Assembly (NCBI RefSeq): GCF_017313275.1
Contig: NZ_JAFLNM010000001.1
Location: forward strand, 434,001 to 498,000
DNA: 64,000 bases
DNA from: Flagellimonas profundi
GTDB taxonomy: Bacteria; Bacteroidota; Bacteroidia; Flavobacteriales; Flavobacteriaceae
Reading direction: 5' to 3'
A program made the translations under genes and the position numbers. Below the pieces are notes generated by a model. The model had not been told where the DNA came from. It saw only the letters and a list, made by a program, of their open reading frames with translations, and ran no database searches. Shown here piece by piece: positions 29,169-37,556 of this stretch (positions within the stretch are counted from its first letter, which is position 1; every line of letters starts with the position of its first letter).

Positions 29169-29633
29169 ATGAAACTGAAAAATATACTTTTTATCATTTT
29201 TTGGTGCTTTGGCACCCATTTGATTACCGCACAGCAAGTTGAAACAATTGTCCAAAGCGATACGATCCTCAACGTTTTAGATGAATACTACAAATTAAAC
29301 CTAAAGGTTTTTCAAGCGGACTCCACTCCAGAAGACGTTGACAACATCTTTGAACTTTTCACGGACGATTTTACCTATGTGCACCATCATTATGGAGGAG
29401 TATACACTAGGGAAGATCTATACAACGGTTACATGCGAAACCAAAAAAATGGTGGTTACGATGGTAGTGTGGTCGATATCCAAGTGGAAAATAAAATTGT
29501 TGGTTTGAATGCCATTGCCGTCAGCAAACGATTCATTAAAAAGGACGAAGGCAAAATTGTAGAGGGAGAGGCCCAAATGGCCCTCTTTGAATTTAAGGAT
29601 GGCAAAATTTCCAGGATTTATGAATATTGGTAA
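29169..29633 (+). CDS. Secreted NTF2/SnoaL-like protein
   Basis: 154 residues with signal peptide MKLKNILFIIFWCFGTHLITAQQ. The NTF2-like cone fold is suggested by NIFELFTDDFTYVHHHYGG, TREDLYNGYMRN and the final FEFKDGKISRIYEYW. These domains bind small ligands or act as isomerases/hydrolases. The His-rich YVHHHYG could bind metal or act in catalysis (inference). The next gene starts inside its last codons, implying translational coupling. Confidence 0.82.
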   Translation: MKLKNILFIIFWCFGTHLITAQQVETIVQSDTILNVLDEYYKLNLKVFQADSTPEDVDNIFELFTDDFTYVHHHYGGVYTREDLYNGYMRNQKNGGYDGSVVDIQVENKIVGLNAIAVSKRFIKKDEGKIVEGEAQMALFEFKDGKISRIYEYW

Positions 29634-30495
29634 AAACCTTTCATCCTGCTCGTGGTGTGTTTTGCTATGCTGTGTCTTACAAATTAACGGACAAACCCAA
29701 TATGATGTAAAAAAGGTGAATGACCATGTTTATATTTTTACAGAGTTATGGGACGCCAACGCCAATGGAAATTGTGGTGTTGTCATTGGGGATAAGGAAG
29801 TATTGCTCATCAACTCCATGATGCTCAGCAGTGCACCGGACTTGGAAAAGGAAATTCAAAAAATCACCGATTTGCCCATAGGTTTTGTAATTAACAGCGA
29901 TTCGGATACCTACAACCACAACGCCAACTCCTATTTTGCAGACAAGGGGGCAACCATAATATCCCATGAAAACATCAAGTATTCAGGGGCATACCACCAA
30001 CTCTTATTTAAAAAGGAAATATCCATTCACATTGGTGATGAAGTGGTGACTGCCTATCACACCCCTTCTCATACATTGGACCATGTAGATATTTATCTGG
30101 AGAATAGTAACGTGCTGTTCATGGGTGATGGGTTTCAGCCACATTGGTTGACCTACACTGGCCCAAATGGAATTGAGGGCGTTCTCTCCGGCATTAACAA
30201 GGCCATTGCATTGTCTGATGATAACACCATTATTGTACCCGGAAATACATCAAAAGAGCCAAAATATTATTTTGGTGACAAGGACCATCTTCTCAGAAAT
30301 AGGGAGATATATGTCAAGTTTAATAGGCGAGTGGGGGAATTGTTTATAAAAGGGTTCACTACTGAAGAAATTGCTTTGGACGAGGTTGTAAACAAAATCG
30401 TTGAAAAGTTAGAGGCGTACCCAAAGTTTAAACCCTACTTAACATATGTGGTAGAAGAATCGGTGGAAGTCAATTTTAAGACCAAGATCAAATAG
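29620..30495 (+). CDS. MBL-fold protein with degenerate metal site, secreted
   Basis: 291 residues from ATG at 29620, which overlaps the preceding gene by 14 bases and begins a signal peptide (SWCVLLCCVLQINGQ). In-frame TTG at 29587 and ATG at 29599 are upstream but would spoil the signal. The fold is metallo-beta-lactamase: GNCGVVIGDKEVLLIN, then YHTPSHTLDHVDIYL and NVLFMGDGF, which keep later His and Asp ligands. The main HxHxDH motif is replaced by NSDSDTYNHN, so the usual first zinc site is missing. It may be non-catalytic or bind metal differently. Last gene of the operon. Confidence 0.83.
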   Translation: MNIGKNLSSCSWCVLLCCVLQINGQTQYDVKKVNDHVYIFTELWDANANGNCGVVIGDKEVLLINSMMLSSAPDLEKEIQKITDLPIGFVINSDSDTYNHNANSYFADKGATIISHENIKYSGAYHQLLFKKEISIHIGDEVVTAYHTPSHTLDHVDIYLENSNVLFMGDGFQPHWLTYTGPNGIEGVLSGINKAIALSDDNTIIVPGNTSKEPKYYFGDKDHLLRNREIYVKFNRRVGELFIKGFTTEEIALDEVVNKIVEKLEAYPKFKPYLTYVVEESVEVNFKTKIK

Positions 30496-30537
30496 GCATT
30501 GGTAAGGATGTTTCTTTTCGCAGTGCGTTTAACTCCC

Positions 30538-30837
30538 TTATATCAATAAATCTTTTTTCACTTCCATATTGAACAGAATTGAAATTTTCTCACAATACGC
30601 ATTCATCCGTTGCAGGTTTTCTAGAGCTGTTTTCGGCAATTTTTGTCTAGCGGACTCCCAGCTTATCTTATCGGGCCATTGGGCGTAAGCTATATAGCTG
30701 CCCGCCTCATTTTTATGGAGCCGGGAGCCAAGCCCTCCGGCATGTGCTATAAACGACTCTGTTGCAAGTTGCCATGTTTTCTCAAAGTCTTTTTCAAGAC
30801 CAGGGATAACATTAAACTGATATATTACTGCATACAT
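30538..30837 (-). CDS. ABM-domain (antibiotic biosynthesis monooxygenase-like) protein
   Basis: 99 residues, a dimeric ferredoxin-like alpha/beta domain: YAVIYQFNVIPGLEKDFEKTW, then SRLHKNEAGSYIAYAQWPD. ABM domains include cofactor-free monooxygenases and haem- or quinol-handling enzymes. There is no signal peptide. It is 68 bases downstream of a GNAT acetyltransferase gene on the same strand and may be last in the FMN reductase-GNAT-ABM operon. Confidence 0.82.
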   Translation of the reverse strand: MYAVIYQFNVIPGLEKDFEKTWQLATESFIAHAGGLGSRLHKNEAGSYIAYAQWPDKISWESARQKLPKTALENLQRMNAYCEKISILFNMEVKKDLLI

Positions 30838-30905
30838 GTTGAGTGTTTTTTATTTCCTAAAACTTAAAGATATCTTCTAAAAGTCAAAGAATTGGTTGTG
30901 TGGTG

Positions 30906-31634
30906 TTATTTTAAAGGTAAGGAATAACTCTCCAAAACCCCATGGGTCGAAAACCCCATTTTAGTGTATATTCTTTCCCCGGCCTCAGATGCAACCAAAA
31001 ATACTTTACTGCTCTGGGCTTTGATGGATTGATTGATTAAGTATTGGGTCATTTTTTTTCCAAGCCCTAATCCTCTATGGGTTCCTTTAGTGCCGATCAT
31101 GTGAATGCCGGCAACGCCATTTTTATCAATATAAACCATACCGCATGTGGGAATACCCTTATCGTGTTTTCCCAAAATGATTTTGAAGGAAGACTTGTCA
31201 ATTAATGGGATGATGGTGGATGCTTCAACAGGGTAGCCAAAAGATTCGGAGGCGACATCTGCAAATATTTTAGCTTCGTCAGTAGTGCTTACCGTTATAA
31301 AATCGGTTTCATTAATATCCTCAAAGAGGACTCCGGAAGTATCCAATGCCATGGCCTTAATTTTGGAGGAGAGTCTAAATTGATGGGATTCCAGAATGGT
31401 TTTTATGGTATCGTCCTCATAGGTTGCAATCGAATTTGGTATCGCTCCAAAACCAATTTTTATCCGTAGGTCATCAAGGTCCAGTTTTTCATGATCAAGG
31501 TCAAAAACCTTACTTGGCCAAGAGTTGTTTAAAGCGTTTGTATACGAAAGACCATTTTCCATAGTTAGGAATTCTCCTTGCTTTCCTATTTGGGTCCAAA
31601 ACTCGAATAAGTGATTAATAATTATCTTGTTCAT
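30906..31634 (-). CDS. GNAT-family N-acetyltransferase
   Basis: 242 residues from ATG at 31634 (MNKIIINHLFEFW). The frame extends upstream to 31679, but that part overlaps the preceding gene and is unlikely to be translated. The acetyl-CoA loop is RGLGLGKKMTQYL in the C-terminal GNAT domain (about 110-240). The N-terminal part is a second, divergent GNAT-like half. Its acceptor is unknown. It lies 10 bases downstream of the FMN reductase gene. Confidence 0.87.
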   Translation of the reverse strand: MNKIIINHLFEFWTQIGKQGEFLTMENGLSYTNALNNSWPSKVFDLDHEKLDLDDLRIKIGFGAIPNSIATYEDDTIKTILESHQFRLSSKIKAMALDTSGVLFEDINETDFITVSTTDEAKIFADVASESFGYPVEASTIIPLIDKSSFKIILGKHDKGIPTCGMVYIDKNGVAGIHMIGTKGTHRGLGLGKKMTQYLINQSIKAQSSKVFLVASEAGERIYTKMGFSTHGVLESYSLPLK

Positions 31635-31644
31635 GTTTTCAATT

Positions 31645-32268
31645 TTATAAATAACCTTTGTTTTTATATTGGCCCACAATTTTGCTCAGGAAAAGTTCCA
31701 TTTCCCTTTGGGACCTATAACTCTCCGTTGGTTGTTTTTGATAATTCAAAAGGGATTCGATTAACTGTTTCAACGACTGTTCATCTTTTGATTTACAGAG
31801 CGTATTGGTGTGGCAGTCAAAATTTCGATAAAAGTCGCCCAAAGAAAATTGGCCTACCAGTTCACCGCCCCATCGCTGGACCAATTTTGCCAAAATTTCC
31901 AAATGCGATTTACCTCCGGTGGCCCCTGGTGAAGTGCTCAACAATAAAATCGGCTTATCTTGCAAAAAGCGTTGGTCTACTCTTGAAAGCCAGTCGATGT
32001 GGTTTTTTAAAAAAGCGGATGGAAGTCCATTATGCTCAGGAGAAGCTAAAATAAATCCATCTGCTGAAGTAAAGGTTTGAAACAGTTCTTTGGTCCATAT
32101 TGGAATTCCTTTTTTCTCAATTTCGGTACTGTAGATTGGAATGTCATACTCCTTAAGATCAAGAAATTCTATTCTATCGTTCGGGAATTCCCTTATAATA
32201 TATTTTAGGAGTTTTCGGTTTATGGAATTGTGACTGGTACTTCCGGTAAATGCAATAATTTTTTTCAT
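31645..32268 (-). CDS. NADPH-dependent FMN reductase (NAD(P)H quinone reductase-like)
   Basis: 207 residues, flavodoxin-like. The phosphate loop is TGSTSHNSINRKLLKYI and the flavin segment is SPEHNGLPSAFLKNHIDWL, as in chromate/quinone reductases of the NADPH:FMN reductase family. Cytosolic. It leads an operon with the GNAT and ABM genes. Its promoter holds the CTTAA-N6-TTAAG dyad shared with the nitroreductase operon at 23 kb, so the two redox operons are probably co-regulated. Confidence 0.88.
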   Translation of the reverse strand: MKKIIAFTGSTSHNSINRKLLKYIIREFPNDRIEFLDLKEYDIPIYSTEIEKKGIPIWTKELFQTFTSADGFILASPEHNGLPSAFLKNHIDWLSRVDQRFLQDKPILLLSTSPGATGGKSHLEILAKLVQRWGGELVGQFSLGDFYRNFDCHTNTLCKSKDEQSLKQLIESLLNYQKQPTESYRSQREMELFLSKIVGQYKNKGYL

Positions 32269-32292
32269 AATGCGCTGATTTGTATGTCAACG

Positions 32293-32340
32293 CAAACCTA
32301 TTACAGGGAAAAACGGTTAATCTTAAGGTGTATTAAGAAA
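32293..32340 (-). promoter_or_regulatory. Crp/Fnr-type class II promoter, CTTAA-N6-TTAAG
   Basis: The dyad CTTAAGGTGTATTAAG at 32322-32337 (centre 32329.5) lies in a 22-base block (32319-32340) nearly identical to 23482-23503. On the minus strand TAGGTTTG (32300 to 32293) is a perfect TAnnTTTG starting 29.5 bases from the centre. It lies between the Crp/Fnr gene and the FMN reductase gene, five bases past the former's stop. Confidence 0.72.
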
Positions 32341-32345
32341 GGGTA

Positions 32346-32924
32346 TTACTTGATTTTTTTTCGAAGGGCGCTCAAAAACTCTGGGGTGATGCCCAAATAG
32401 GAAGCAACCATGTATTGTGGAACACGCTGCTCAATGCTTCTATACTTTGACCTAAATTCCAAATAGCGCTCTTCGGCCGATTTGCTCATGGAGTTAATGG
32501 TACGGTCCTGTAAGGCAACATAAGCCTTTTCAAACTTTAATCTATAAAATCGTTCAATGGCGGGAACTTTTTCATAGAGTTTGTTCAGCGTGTCTCGGTG
32601 TATTTGCAGAACAATGGTTGGTTCTATGGCCTGCACAAATTGTTTGGCGGGAGTTTCCGTTAAATAACTGTAGAGGTCGTTTACCCACCAGCCTTCAATA
32701 CCAAATTGTACAATATGCTCCTTGGCCTCTTCATCCATGTGGTAAGCCCGTAAACTGCCCTTTGCAATAAATCGCATGTGGTTGGAGATTTCCCCGGCAA
32801 AAAGCAAGACCTCTTTCTTTTTAAGGTGCCTTTCCGTATAACTATCAAGTACTATGGATTCCTCTTCGGTATTTAAATCAATAGTATCCCTTAAATGTGA
32901 TAACAGTATTCCCTTTACATCCAA
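32346..32924 (-). CDS. Crp/Fnr-family transcription regulator
   Basis: 192 residues. The only sensible start is TTG at 32924: an in-frame TAG lies two codons upstream and the next Met is about 50 residues in. A cyclic-nucleotide-type sensor barrel (about 25-125, VLLFAGEISNHMRFIAKGSLR) is followed by a short helical HTH (about 150-190, QYMVASYLGITPEFLSALRKK). No FNR-type cysteine cluster is seen. In the recognition helix Glu and Ser of the Fnr-type E-x-x-S-R are kept but Arg is Ala, predicting altered specificity. Sites of the CTTAA type flank the gene on both sides, making it their best candidate reader (inference). Confidence 0.88.
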   Translation of the reverse strand: MDVKGILLSHLRDTIDLNTEEESIVLDSYTERHLKKKEVLLFAGEISNHMRFIAKGSLRAYHMDEEAKEHIVQFGIEGWWVNDLYSYLTETPAKQFVQAIEPTIVLQIHRDTLNKLYEKVPAIERFYRLKFEKAYVALQDRTINSMSKSAEERYLEFRSKYRSIEQRVPQYMVASYLGITPEFLSALRKKIK

Positions 32925-33026
32925 AACCTAGAAATTGATTCAGAAAATTAATAAAAGTTAATGGATGATAGACTTTGTGGCCAATTAATGTTTATGTCAA
33001 TAAGTAACTTTTTGATTTTAAAGTGC

Positions 33027-33073
33027 TTCTTAACCAAAGTCAATATATTGAAAATCACTTCGATCTACCTTTA
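33027..33073 (+). promoter_or_regulatory. Crp/Fnr-type class II promoter, CTTAA-N6-TCAAT
   Basis: TTCTTAACCAAAGTCAAT at 33027-33044 is identical to 23557-23574. The core centre is 33036.5, and TACCTTTA at 33066-33073 (TAnnTTTA) starts exactly 29.5 bases away. It serves the membrane protein gene starting at 33104. Confidence 0.68.
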
Positions 33074-33103
33074 CATACATTTTTTAAATCAAAAAGGAGT
33101 ATC

Positions 33104-33784
33104 ATGTATCTTAGAAAAGCATTAGTGATATCGGGCTTAAGTTACCTTATGATTTTCATAACGGGGTTTTACGCCAATTTTTCCATTTTAGAAACTATGG
33201 TTGTATCCGATAATGTTGAGGTGACCGTTGCCAACTTCATAGGACAACGAACGAGATTGGGAAGTGGCATTTTAGCTTTTTTGGGTATGCTTATTTTTGA
33301 TGTAGTCCTTGTGTTTTCCTTGTATCCGGTAACTAAGCAGACAAACCGAAAACTAACAATTGTGGCCTCCGTGTTTCGAATGTTACATGCCATTGGCTTT
33401 GGCATTGCATTGATAAGTTTGATAAGGATTTACCATTTAACGGATAGTCCAGGCAGTATGGATGTAATAGAGCTAGAGGACAGTATTATGCATTTATTGG
33501 AAAAATTTGATAGCACATGGACGCTTGGATTGCTATTTTTTGGGATTCATCTTGCGTTTTTAGGTTATTTGTCCGTTAAGTCCGCTATAATTCCAAAAAG
33601 TATTGGCTATTTATTGCTTTTGGCAGCTTTGGGGTATTTGGTGAGTTGTTCAGCAAAGCTAGTGCTGACTGTTTACACTGACTATGAGCAGTTTTTTGAA
33701 TCAATGGTAGTGCTGTTCGGGGTTGTAGGGGAATTTTCCTTTACTATATGGTTATTCATAAAGGGATTAAAAAAAGCTCAATAA
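33104..33784 (+). CDS. DUF4386-like integral membrane protein
   Basis: 226 residues from ATG at 33104, which has an AGGAG six bases upstream, unusual here and good support for this start over the open frame from 33023 (which would run through the promoter). Six or seven hydrophobic helices are seen (LVISGLSYLMIFITGFYANF, GILAFLGMLIFDVVLVFSLY, TLGLLFFGIHLAFLGYL and others), matching the DUF4386 family of unknown function. It is divergent from the Crp/Fnr gene and carries the same promoter motif as the hydrolase operon at 23.6 kb. Confidence 0.82.
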   Translation: MYLRKALVISGLSYLMIFITGFYANFSILETMVVSDNVEVTVANFIGQRTRLGSGILAFLGMLIFDVVLVFSLYPVTKQTNRKLTIVASVFRMLHAIGFGIALISLIRIYHLTDSPGSMDVIELEDSIMHLLEKFDSTWTLGLLFFGIHLAFLGYLSVKSAIIPKSIGYLLLLAALGYLVSCSAKLVLTVYTDYEQFFESMVVLFGVVGEFSFTIWLFIKGLKKAQ

Positions 33785-33799
33785 AGAACCTGTGGATTT

Positions 33800-34375
33800 T
33801 CACCTTTTTGCAATACGCTTTCTAATCCTGCTCAAAGATTCCGGTTTCACGCCCAAATAACTGGCCAAGTGATACTGTGGTACCCGTTGCAGTAGTTCTG
33901 GCCTGTTTTCCATAAGTGAAATATACCTTTGTTCCGGTGAGGAAATCATAAACTGCGCCAGTTTATCTTGGTGTGTTCCAAGTTCTTCTTCTATAGAAAC
34001 CCGGCAGAGGGTTTCAAAACCCGAAACCCTTTTAAAAAGTTCCTGTTCTTTCTCTCGGGACAAAATAGCCAACTTACAATCCTCTATGCATTCCAAATAA
34101 TGATTGGAAGGTATTTTAAGGTGATAACTCCGTAAGGATGAAATAGCATCTTGTTCCGCGTAAAAATCAGTCGTTTTTTCTTCTCCATCCACCAGATAGT
34201 ACTTCCTTACCAACCCAGAAATATTGAAGTAAGATTCATTGGAGACCTGTCCTTCTCGGAGCAGCAGGTGTCCCTTTACATAGGTTTTGATCGGAATACA
34301 TTCTGTAATGGCATTGGCTTCCTCCTCATTTAGGTCCAAAGCGTTTTCCAATAATTGTACAATTTCACTTTTCAA
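33800..34375 (-). CDS. Crp/Fnr-family transcription regulator
   Basis: I chose TTG at 34375, giving 191 residues (LKSEIVQLLENALDLNEEEA), because it aligns with the 192-residue paralogue next door. The frame is open to another TTG at 34483 (227 residues), which is the alternative; no ATG is available. A cNMP-type barrel (GHLLLREGQVSNESYFNISG) precedes a C-terminal HTH (QYHLASYLGVKPESLSRIRKR). The recognition helix keeps E-S-L-S-R, the Fnr-like residues that read TGA half-sites. No cysteine cluster. It converges on the DUF4386 gene and is divergent from the fucosidase gene. Confidence 0.85.
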   Translation of the reverse strand: MKSEIVQLLENALDLNEEEANAITECIPIKTYVKGHLLLREGQVSNESYFNISGLVRKYYLVDGEEKTTDFYAEQDAISSLRSYHLKIPSNHYLECIEDCKLAILSREKEQELFKRVSGFETLCRVSIEEELGTHQDKLAQFMISSPEQRYISLMENRPELLQRVPQYHLASYLGVKPESLSRIRKRIAKR

Positions 34376-34545
34376 TTTAGGGATCTTTGATTGGTACAAA
34401 AGTACCCTTTTCCCTAATTTGTAATTGTAAAATTTGATAGGAGGCAGCAAAGGTTTTGGATTATTCTGTCCATTAAACCACAAACTGGAATAAAACGATT
34501 TGAGTATCTTGAGCCCATAGATTCAAATAAGATAACCTACGTATC

Positions 34546-36000
34546 ATGAGAACCCTGATTAGAGCTTTCATCATAATTACTTTTTCGACCTATGTATCAT
34601 GCCAAAAAGAAAATAAAGTCAAACCTCCCGAACCCATTGGACCAATTCCCTCTGAAGAACAATTGGCCTGGCACAAAATGGAAATGAATGCATTTATCCA
34701 TTTTACCATAAACACTTTTACGGATAAGGAATGGGGGTATGGAGATGAATCTCCGGAACTCTTCAACCCAACATCTTTCAATGCGGATCAATGGATGAAA
34801 GTGTTAAAAAATACTGGTTTCAAGGGAGTTGTCTTAACGGCAAAGCATCACGATGGGTTCGCATTATGGCCATCGGCCTATACCGAGCATTCCATTAAGA
34901 ATAGTCCGTTTGAATCGGGTAAGGGAGATATCGTAAAATCTGTATCGGAATCAGCCGCAGCACATGGACTCAAATTTGGGGTTTACCTATCTCCTTGGGA
35001 CAGGAACCGCTCCGATTATGGAGAGGACTCTTACGTGAATTATTACCGTAATCAGCTCAAAGAACTCTTTACCGGTTACGGACCTGTCTTTGAAATGTGG
35101 TTTGATGGAGCCAATGGTGGTGATGGTTATTACGGAGGTGCTCGAGAAACAAGGACAATCGATAGAAAGAATTACTATGATTGGTCCACAACATTGAAAA
35201 TGGTCGATTCGATGCAACCACAAGTACTGTTTTTTAGTGATGCTGGGCCTAGTTTACGATGGGTGGGCAACGAGCGAGGTATTGCTGGAAAAACCAATTG
35301 GAATACCATTACGCCGGACACCCTGTATGCAGGTAAGTCTGGTATTGAAAAATTATTGCAACACGGTACCAAAGGGGGGAGTGCATGGATTCCCGCCGAA
35401 GTTGATGTATCCATAAGACCGGGGTGGTTTTACCACAAAGCTGAGGACAGCTTGGTAAGAACCCCCGAAAATTTGTTTGAGCGCTACCTTACCTCTGTGG
35501 GAAGGGGTTCTACCTTACTTTTAAATATTCCCCCGGATACAAGAGGCTTGTTCCATGAAAATGATGTAGAGGCATTAGTAGGTTTTAGAAAAATTTTGGA
35601 CAGTGTTTTTCAAAATAATTTAGCCACATCCGCAAAAGTTGTGGCCAGCACATTTAGGGGTGAGGACGAAAGATTCTCCCCATTGAACTTGACCGACGGG
35701 GACGAGAATACTTACTGGGCCACAGACGATGGAATAACCGAAGCATCATTTCAAATTGAGATGGATACGGCCCAAAAAATAAACTATTTAGTTCTTCAAG
35801 AGCATATAGCCCTTGGGCAGCGAGTGGTCGCTTTTAAAGTATATGCTTGGGTTGATAATGATTGGGAAGAAGTAGGCAGTGAAACAACAATTGGCTACAA
35901 AAGAATTTTACCCCTGAATGGAACCCATACTTCTAAAATAAAGGTGGAAATAACCGAAGCTCTTGGAAGTCCCGTAATTTCCAATGTGGGGATGTATTAA
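34546..36000 (+). CDS. GH29 alpha-L-fucosidase, lipoprotein
   Basis: 484 residues. The signal peptide has lipobox YVSC. A GH29 TIM barrel (about 35-350) shows WHKMEMNAFIHFTINTFTDK, VLTAKHHDGFALWPS and the nucleophile segment FEMWFDGANG (Asp). A C-terminal discoidin/F5-8-type beta-sandwich (about 360-484) is a likely carbohydrate-binding module. GH29 releases alpha-L-fucose with retention of configuration. No SusCD pair adjoins it, so it may serve the rhamnose locus or another glycan. Confidence 0.92.
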   Translation: MRTLIRAFIIITFSTYVSCQKENKVKPPEPIGPIPSEEQLAWHKMEMNAFIHFTINTFTDKEWGYGDESPELFNPTSFNADQWMKVLKNTGFKGVVLTAKHHDGFALWPSAYTEHSIKNSPFESGKGDIVKSVSESAAAHGLKFGVYLSPWDRNRSDYGEDSYVNYYRNQLKELFTGYGPVFEMWFDGANGGDGYYGGARETRTIDRKNYYDWSTTLKMVDSMQPQVLFFSDAGPSLRWVGNERGIAGKTNWNTITPDTLYAGKSGIEKLLQHGTKGGSAWIPAEVDVSIRPGWFYHKAEDSLVRTPENLFERYLTSVGRGSTLLLNIPPDTRGLFHENDVEALVGFRKILDSVFQNNLATSAKVVASTFRGEDERFSPLNLTDGDENTYWATDDGITEASFQIEMDTAQKINYLVLQEHIALGQRVVAFKVYAWVDNDWEEVGSETTIGYKRILPLNGTHTSKIKVEITEALGSPVISNVGMY

Positions 36001-36134
36001 GATATGTGGGGCAAAGTTGAATCTTTTGGGGAGACAATAGGCTGATCCCATTTGTGGTAAAACAATCCGAGATACCTTATTGGAAAAACCCTAATGCCTC
36101 CTTGTGTTTTCCAAAAGAAACAATGAGAAATTTG

Positions 36135-37535
36135 TTATACGAGTTTCATCTTATTGGGATCCCAGTGCATGATTTTTTTATCAAAATAACTGGTGTTACA
36201 GGCTAATGCCGGAGCAGCTGCCCTAAAACCAAACTCGGCGTCCTCCACTACCTCTTTTCCAGACCGTATGGCATCAAAAAAATTGGTGAAGTGATCCAAA
36301 TGATCGCTGTACCCTTCAGGTGCCTTATAAATTACATCACCTTTCGGATGTCTTTTTTGTTGTGCTTCGGTCCATTTGGCGTTGTAATCTGCCGTCATTC
36401 GATTTTGCATTTCCTCTGGAAAGGTAAATAGGGAATCATAACCTCCAAAACCTGGAGCTTCGGGCATTTTGCTATAACTTACGATAATATCGTTGCGATC
36501 TATGGTGATTGTTCCCTCGGAACCTATCAATTGTATGATTTCCTGACCTCCAGTACCGCTGATAAAATTTACGCGCACATTTAATTGAAATGCAGGGTGT
36601 TCTTCACTTTTCGGATATTGCAATACCCCGGACATTACATCGGGCATGTTTCGGCCATCGTTCCAGTAACTAAATTGTCCTGTACTGTAAATATTTTCCG
36701 GCCCTTTTGAATTGGTGATGAAATGGGTTCCGCTCAACAAATGGATGTAAAGGTCACCTGCCACTCCAGTACCGAACTCTTTAAAAGCTCTCCACCAAAA
36801 GAATTTTTTGGCATCAAACTCCATTTTATCCGTTACCTCAATAAAGGTATCCCAATCGGTGGTCTCTGGGCTCGCATCATCTGGAATGGTATACTCCCAA
36901 GCCCCTATGGAACTTTGCCTGTCCCAGGCCGCTTGTACCATGTTCAGGTCGCCTATTTCCCCAGCGGCCAGTAGCTCCTTGGCCTTAGCGTAGCCAACGC
37001 TGCTCACTCTCTGACTTCCCACTTGAAATACTTTCCCCGATTTTTCCGCAGCTTTCATCATGGGGTAACCCTCATCTATTTTGTGCATCATTGGTTTTTC
37101 CAAATAAACGTGTTTGCCTTTGGCAAGGGCATCCAAGGTTATTCGGGAGTGCCAAACATCTGTAGTGCAAATCAATACCGCATCAATATCATCTTTGTCC
37201 AAGAGCTCTTTGTAACTTCTGGTAACAAATAGATCCTTTCCATACTCTTCTTGGGCCCTTGTTAACCTGCCTTGGTACAGATCACATATGCCTGCAAGTT
37301 CAACGCCCGGAACCCTTAGTGCAGTGTTCAGATCAAAATGGCCTTGAACCCCGTACCCTATGACCCCTATTCTTACCTTATCGTTGCTGGAAAATTCCCG
37401 GTCGTATCGCAATATTCGCTCCTCTGCTTTTTCTTGGGCTGCAAAAGAGGCGAAGGGAGTGGCCGCGGAAGCCAATGTGGTGGCTCCTATCTGCCGTAAA
37501 AACTTTCTTCTTTTGTTTGAATTGTTACTTTTCAT
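36135..37535 (-). CDS. Gfo/Idh/MocA-family oxidoreductase, Tat-exported
   Basis: 466 residues. The N-terminus NKRRKFLRQIGATTLASAATP is a twin-arginine-type signal, so the protein is exported with its cofactor. A Rossmann domain follows (RIGVIGYGVQGH, ICDLYQGRL) with the EKPM segment holding the catalytic Lys, then the Gfo/Idh C-terminal beta-sheet domain. Family members oxidise or reduce sugar carbons using NAD(P). Periplasmic relatives act in keto-sugar glycoside cleavage, and the secreted isomerase-like protein at 10.5 kb could belong to such a route (inference). It lies 21 bases downstream of the PD40 gene in an operon. Confidence 0.9.
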   Translation of the reverse strand: MKSNNSNKRRKFLRQIGATTLASAATPFASFAAQEKAEERILRYDREFSSNDKVRIGVIGYGVQGHFDLNTALRVPGVELAGICDLYQGRLTRAQEEYGKDLFVTRSYKELLDKDDIDAVLICTTDVWHSRITLDALAKGKHVYLEKPMMHKIDEGYPMMKAAEKSGKVFQVGSQRVSSVGYAKAKELLAAGEIGDLNMVQAAWDRQSSIGAWEYTIPDDASPETTDWDTFIEVTDKMEFDAKKFFWWRAFKEFGTGVAGDLYIHLLSGTHFITNSKGPENIYSTGQFSYWNDGRNMPDVMSGVLQYPKSEEHPAFQLNVRVNFISGTGGQEIIQLIGSEGTITIDRNDIIVSYSKMPEAPGFGGYDSLFTFPEEMQNRMTADYNAKWTEAQQKRHPKGDVIYKAPEGYSDHLDHFTNFFDAIRSGKEVVEDAEFGFRAAAPALACNTSYFDKKIMHWDPNKMKLV

Positions 37536-37556
37536 GTACTTGATTTTTTTGATGGT

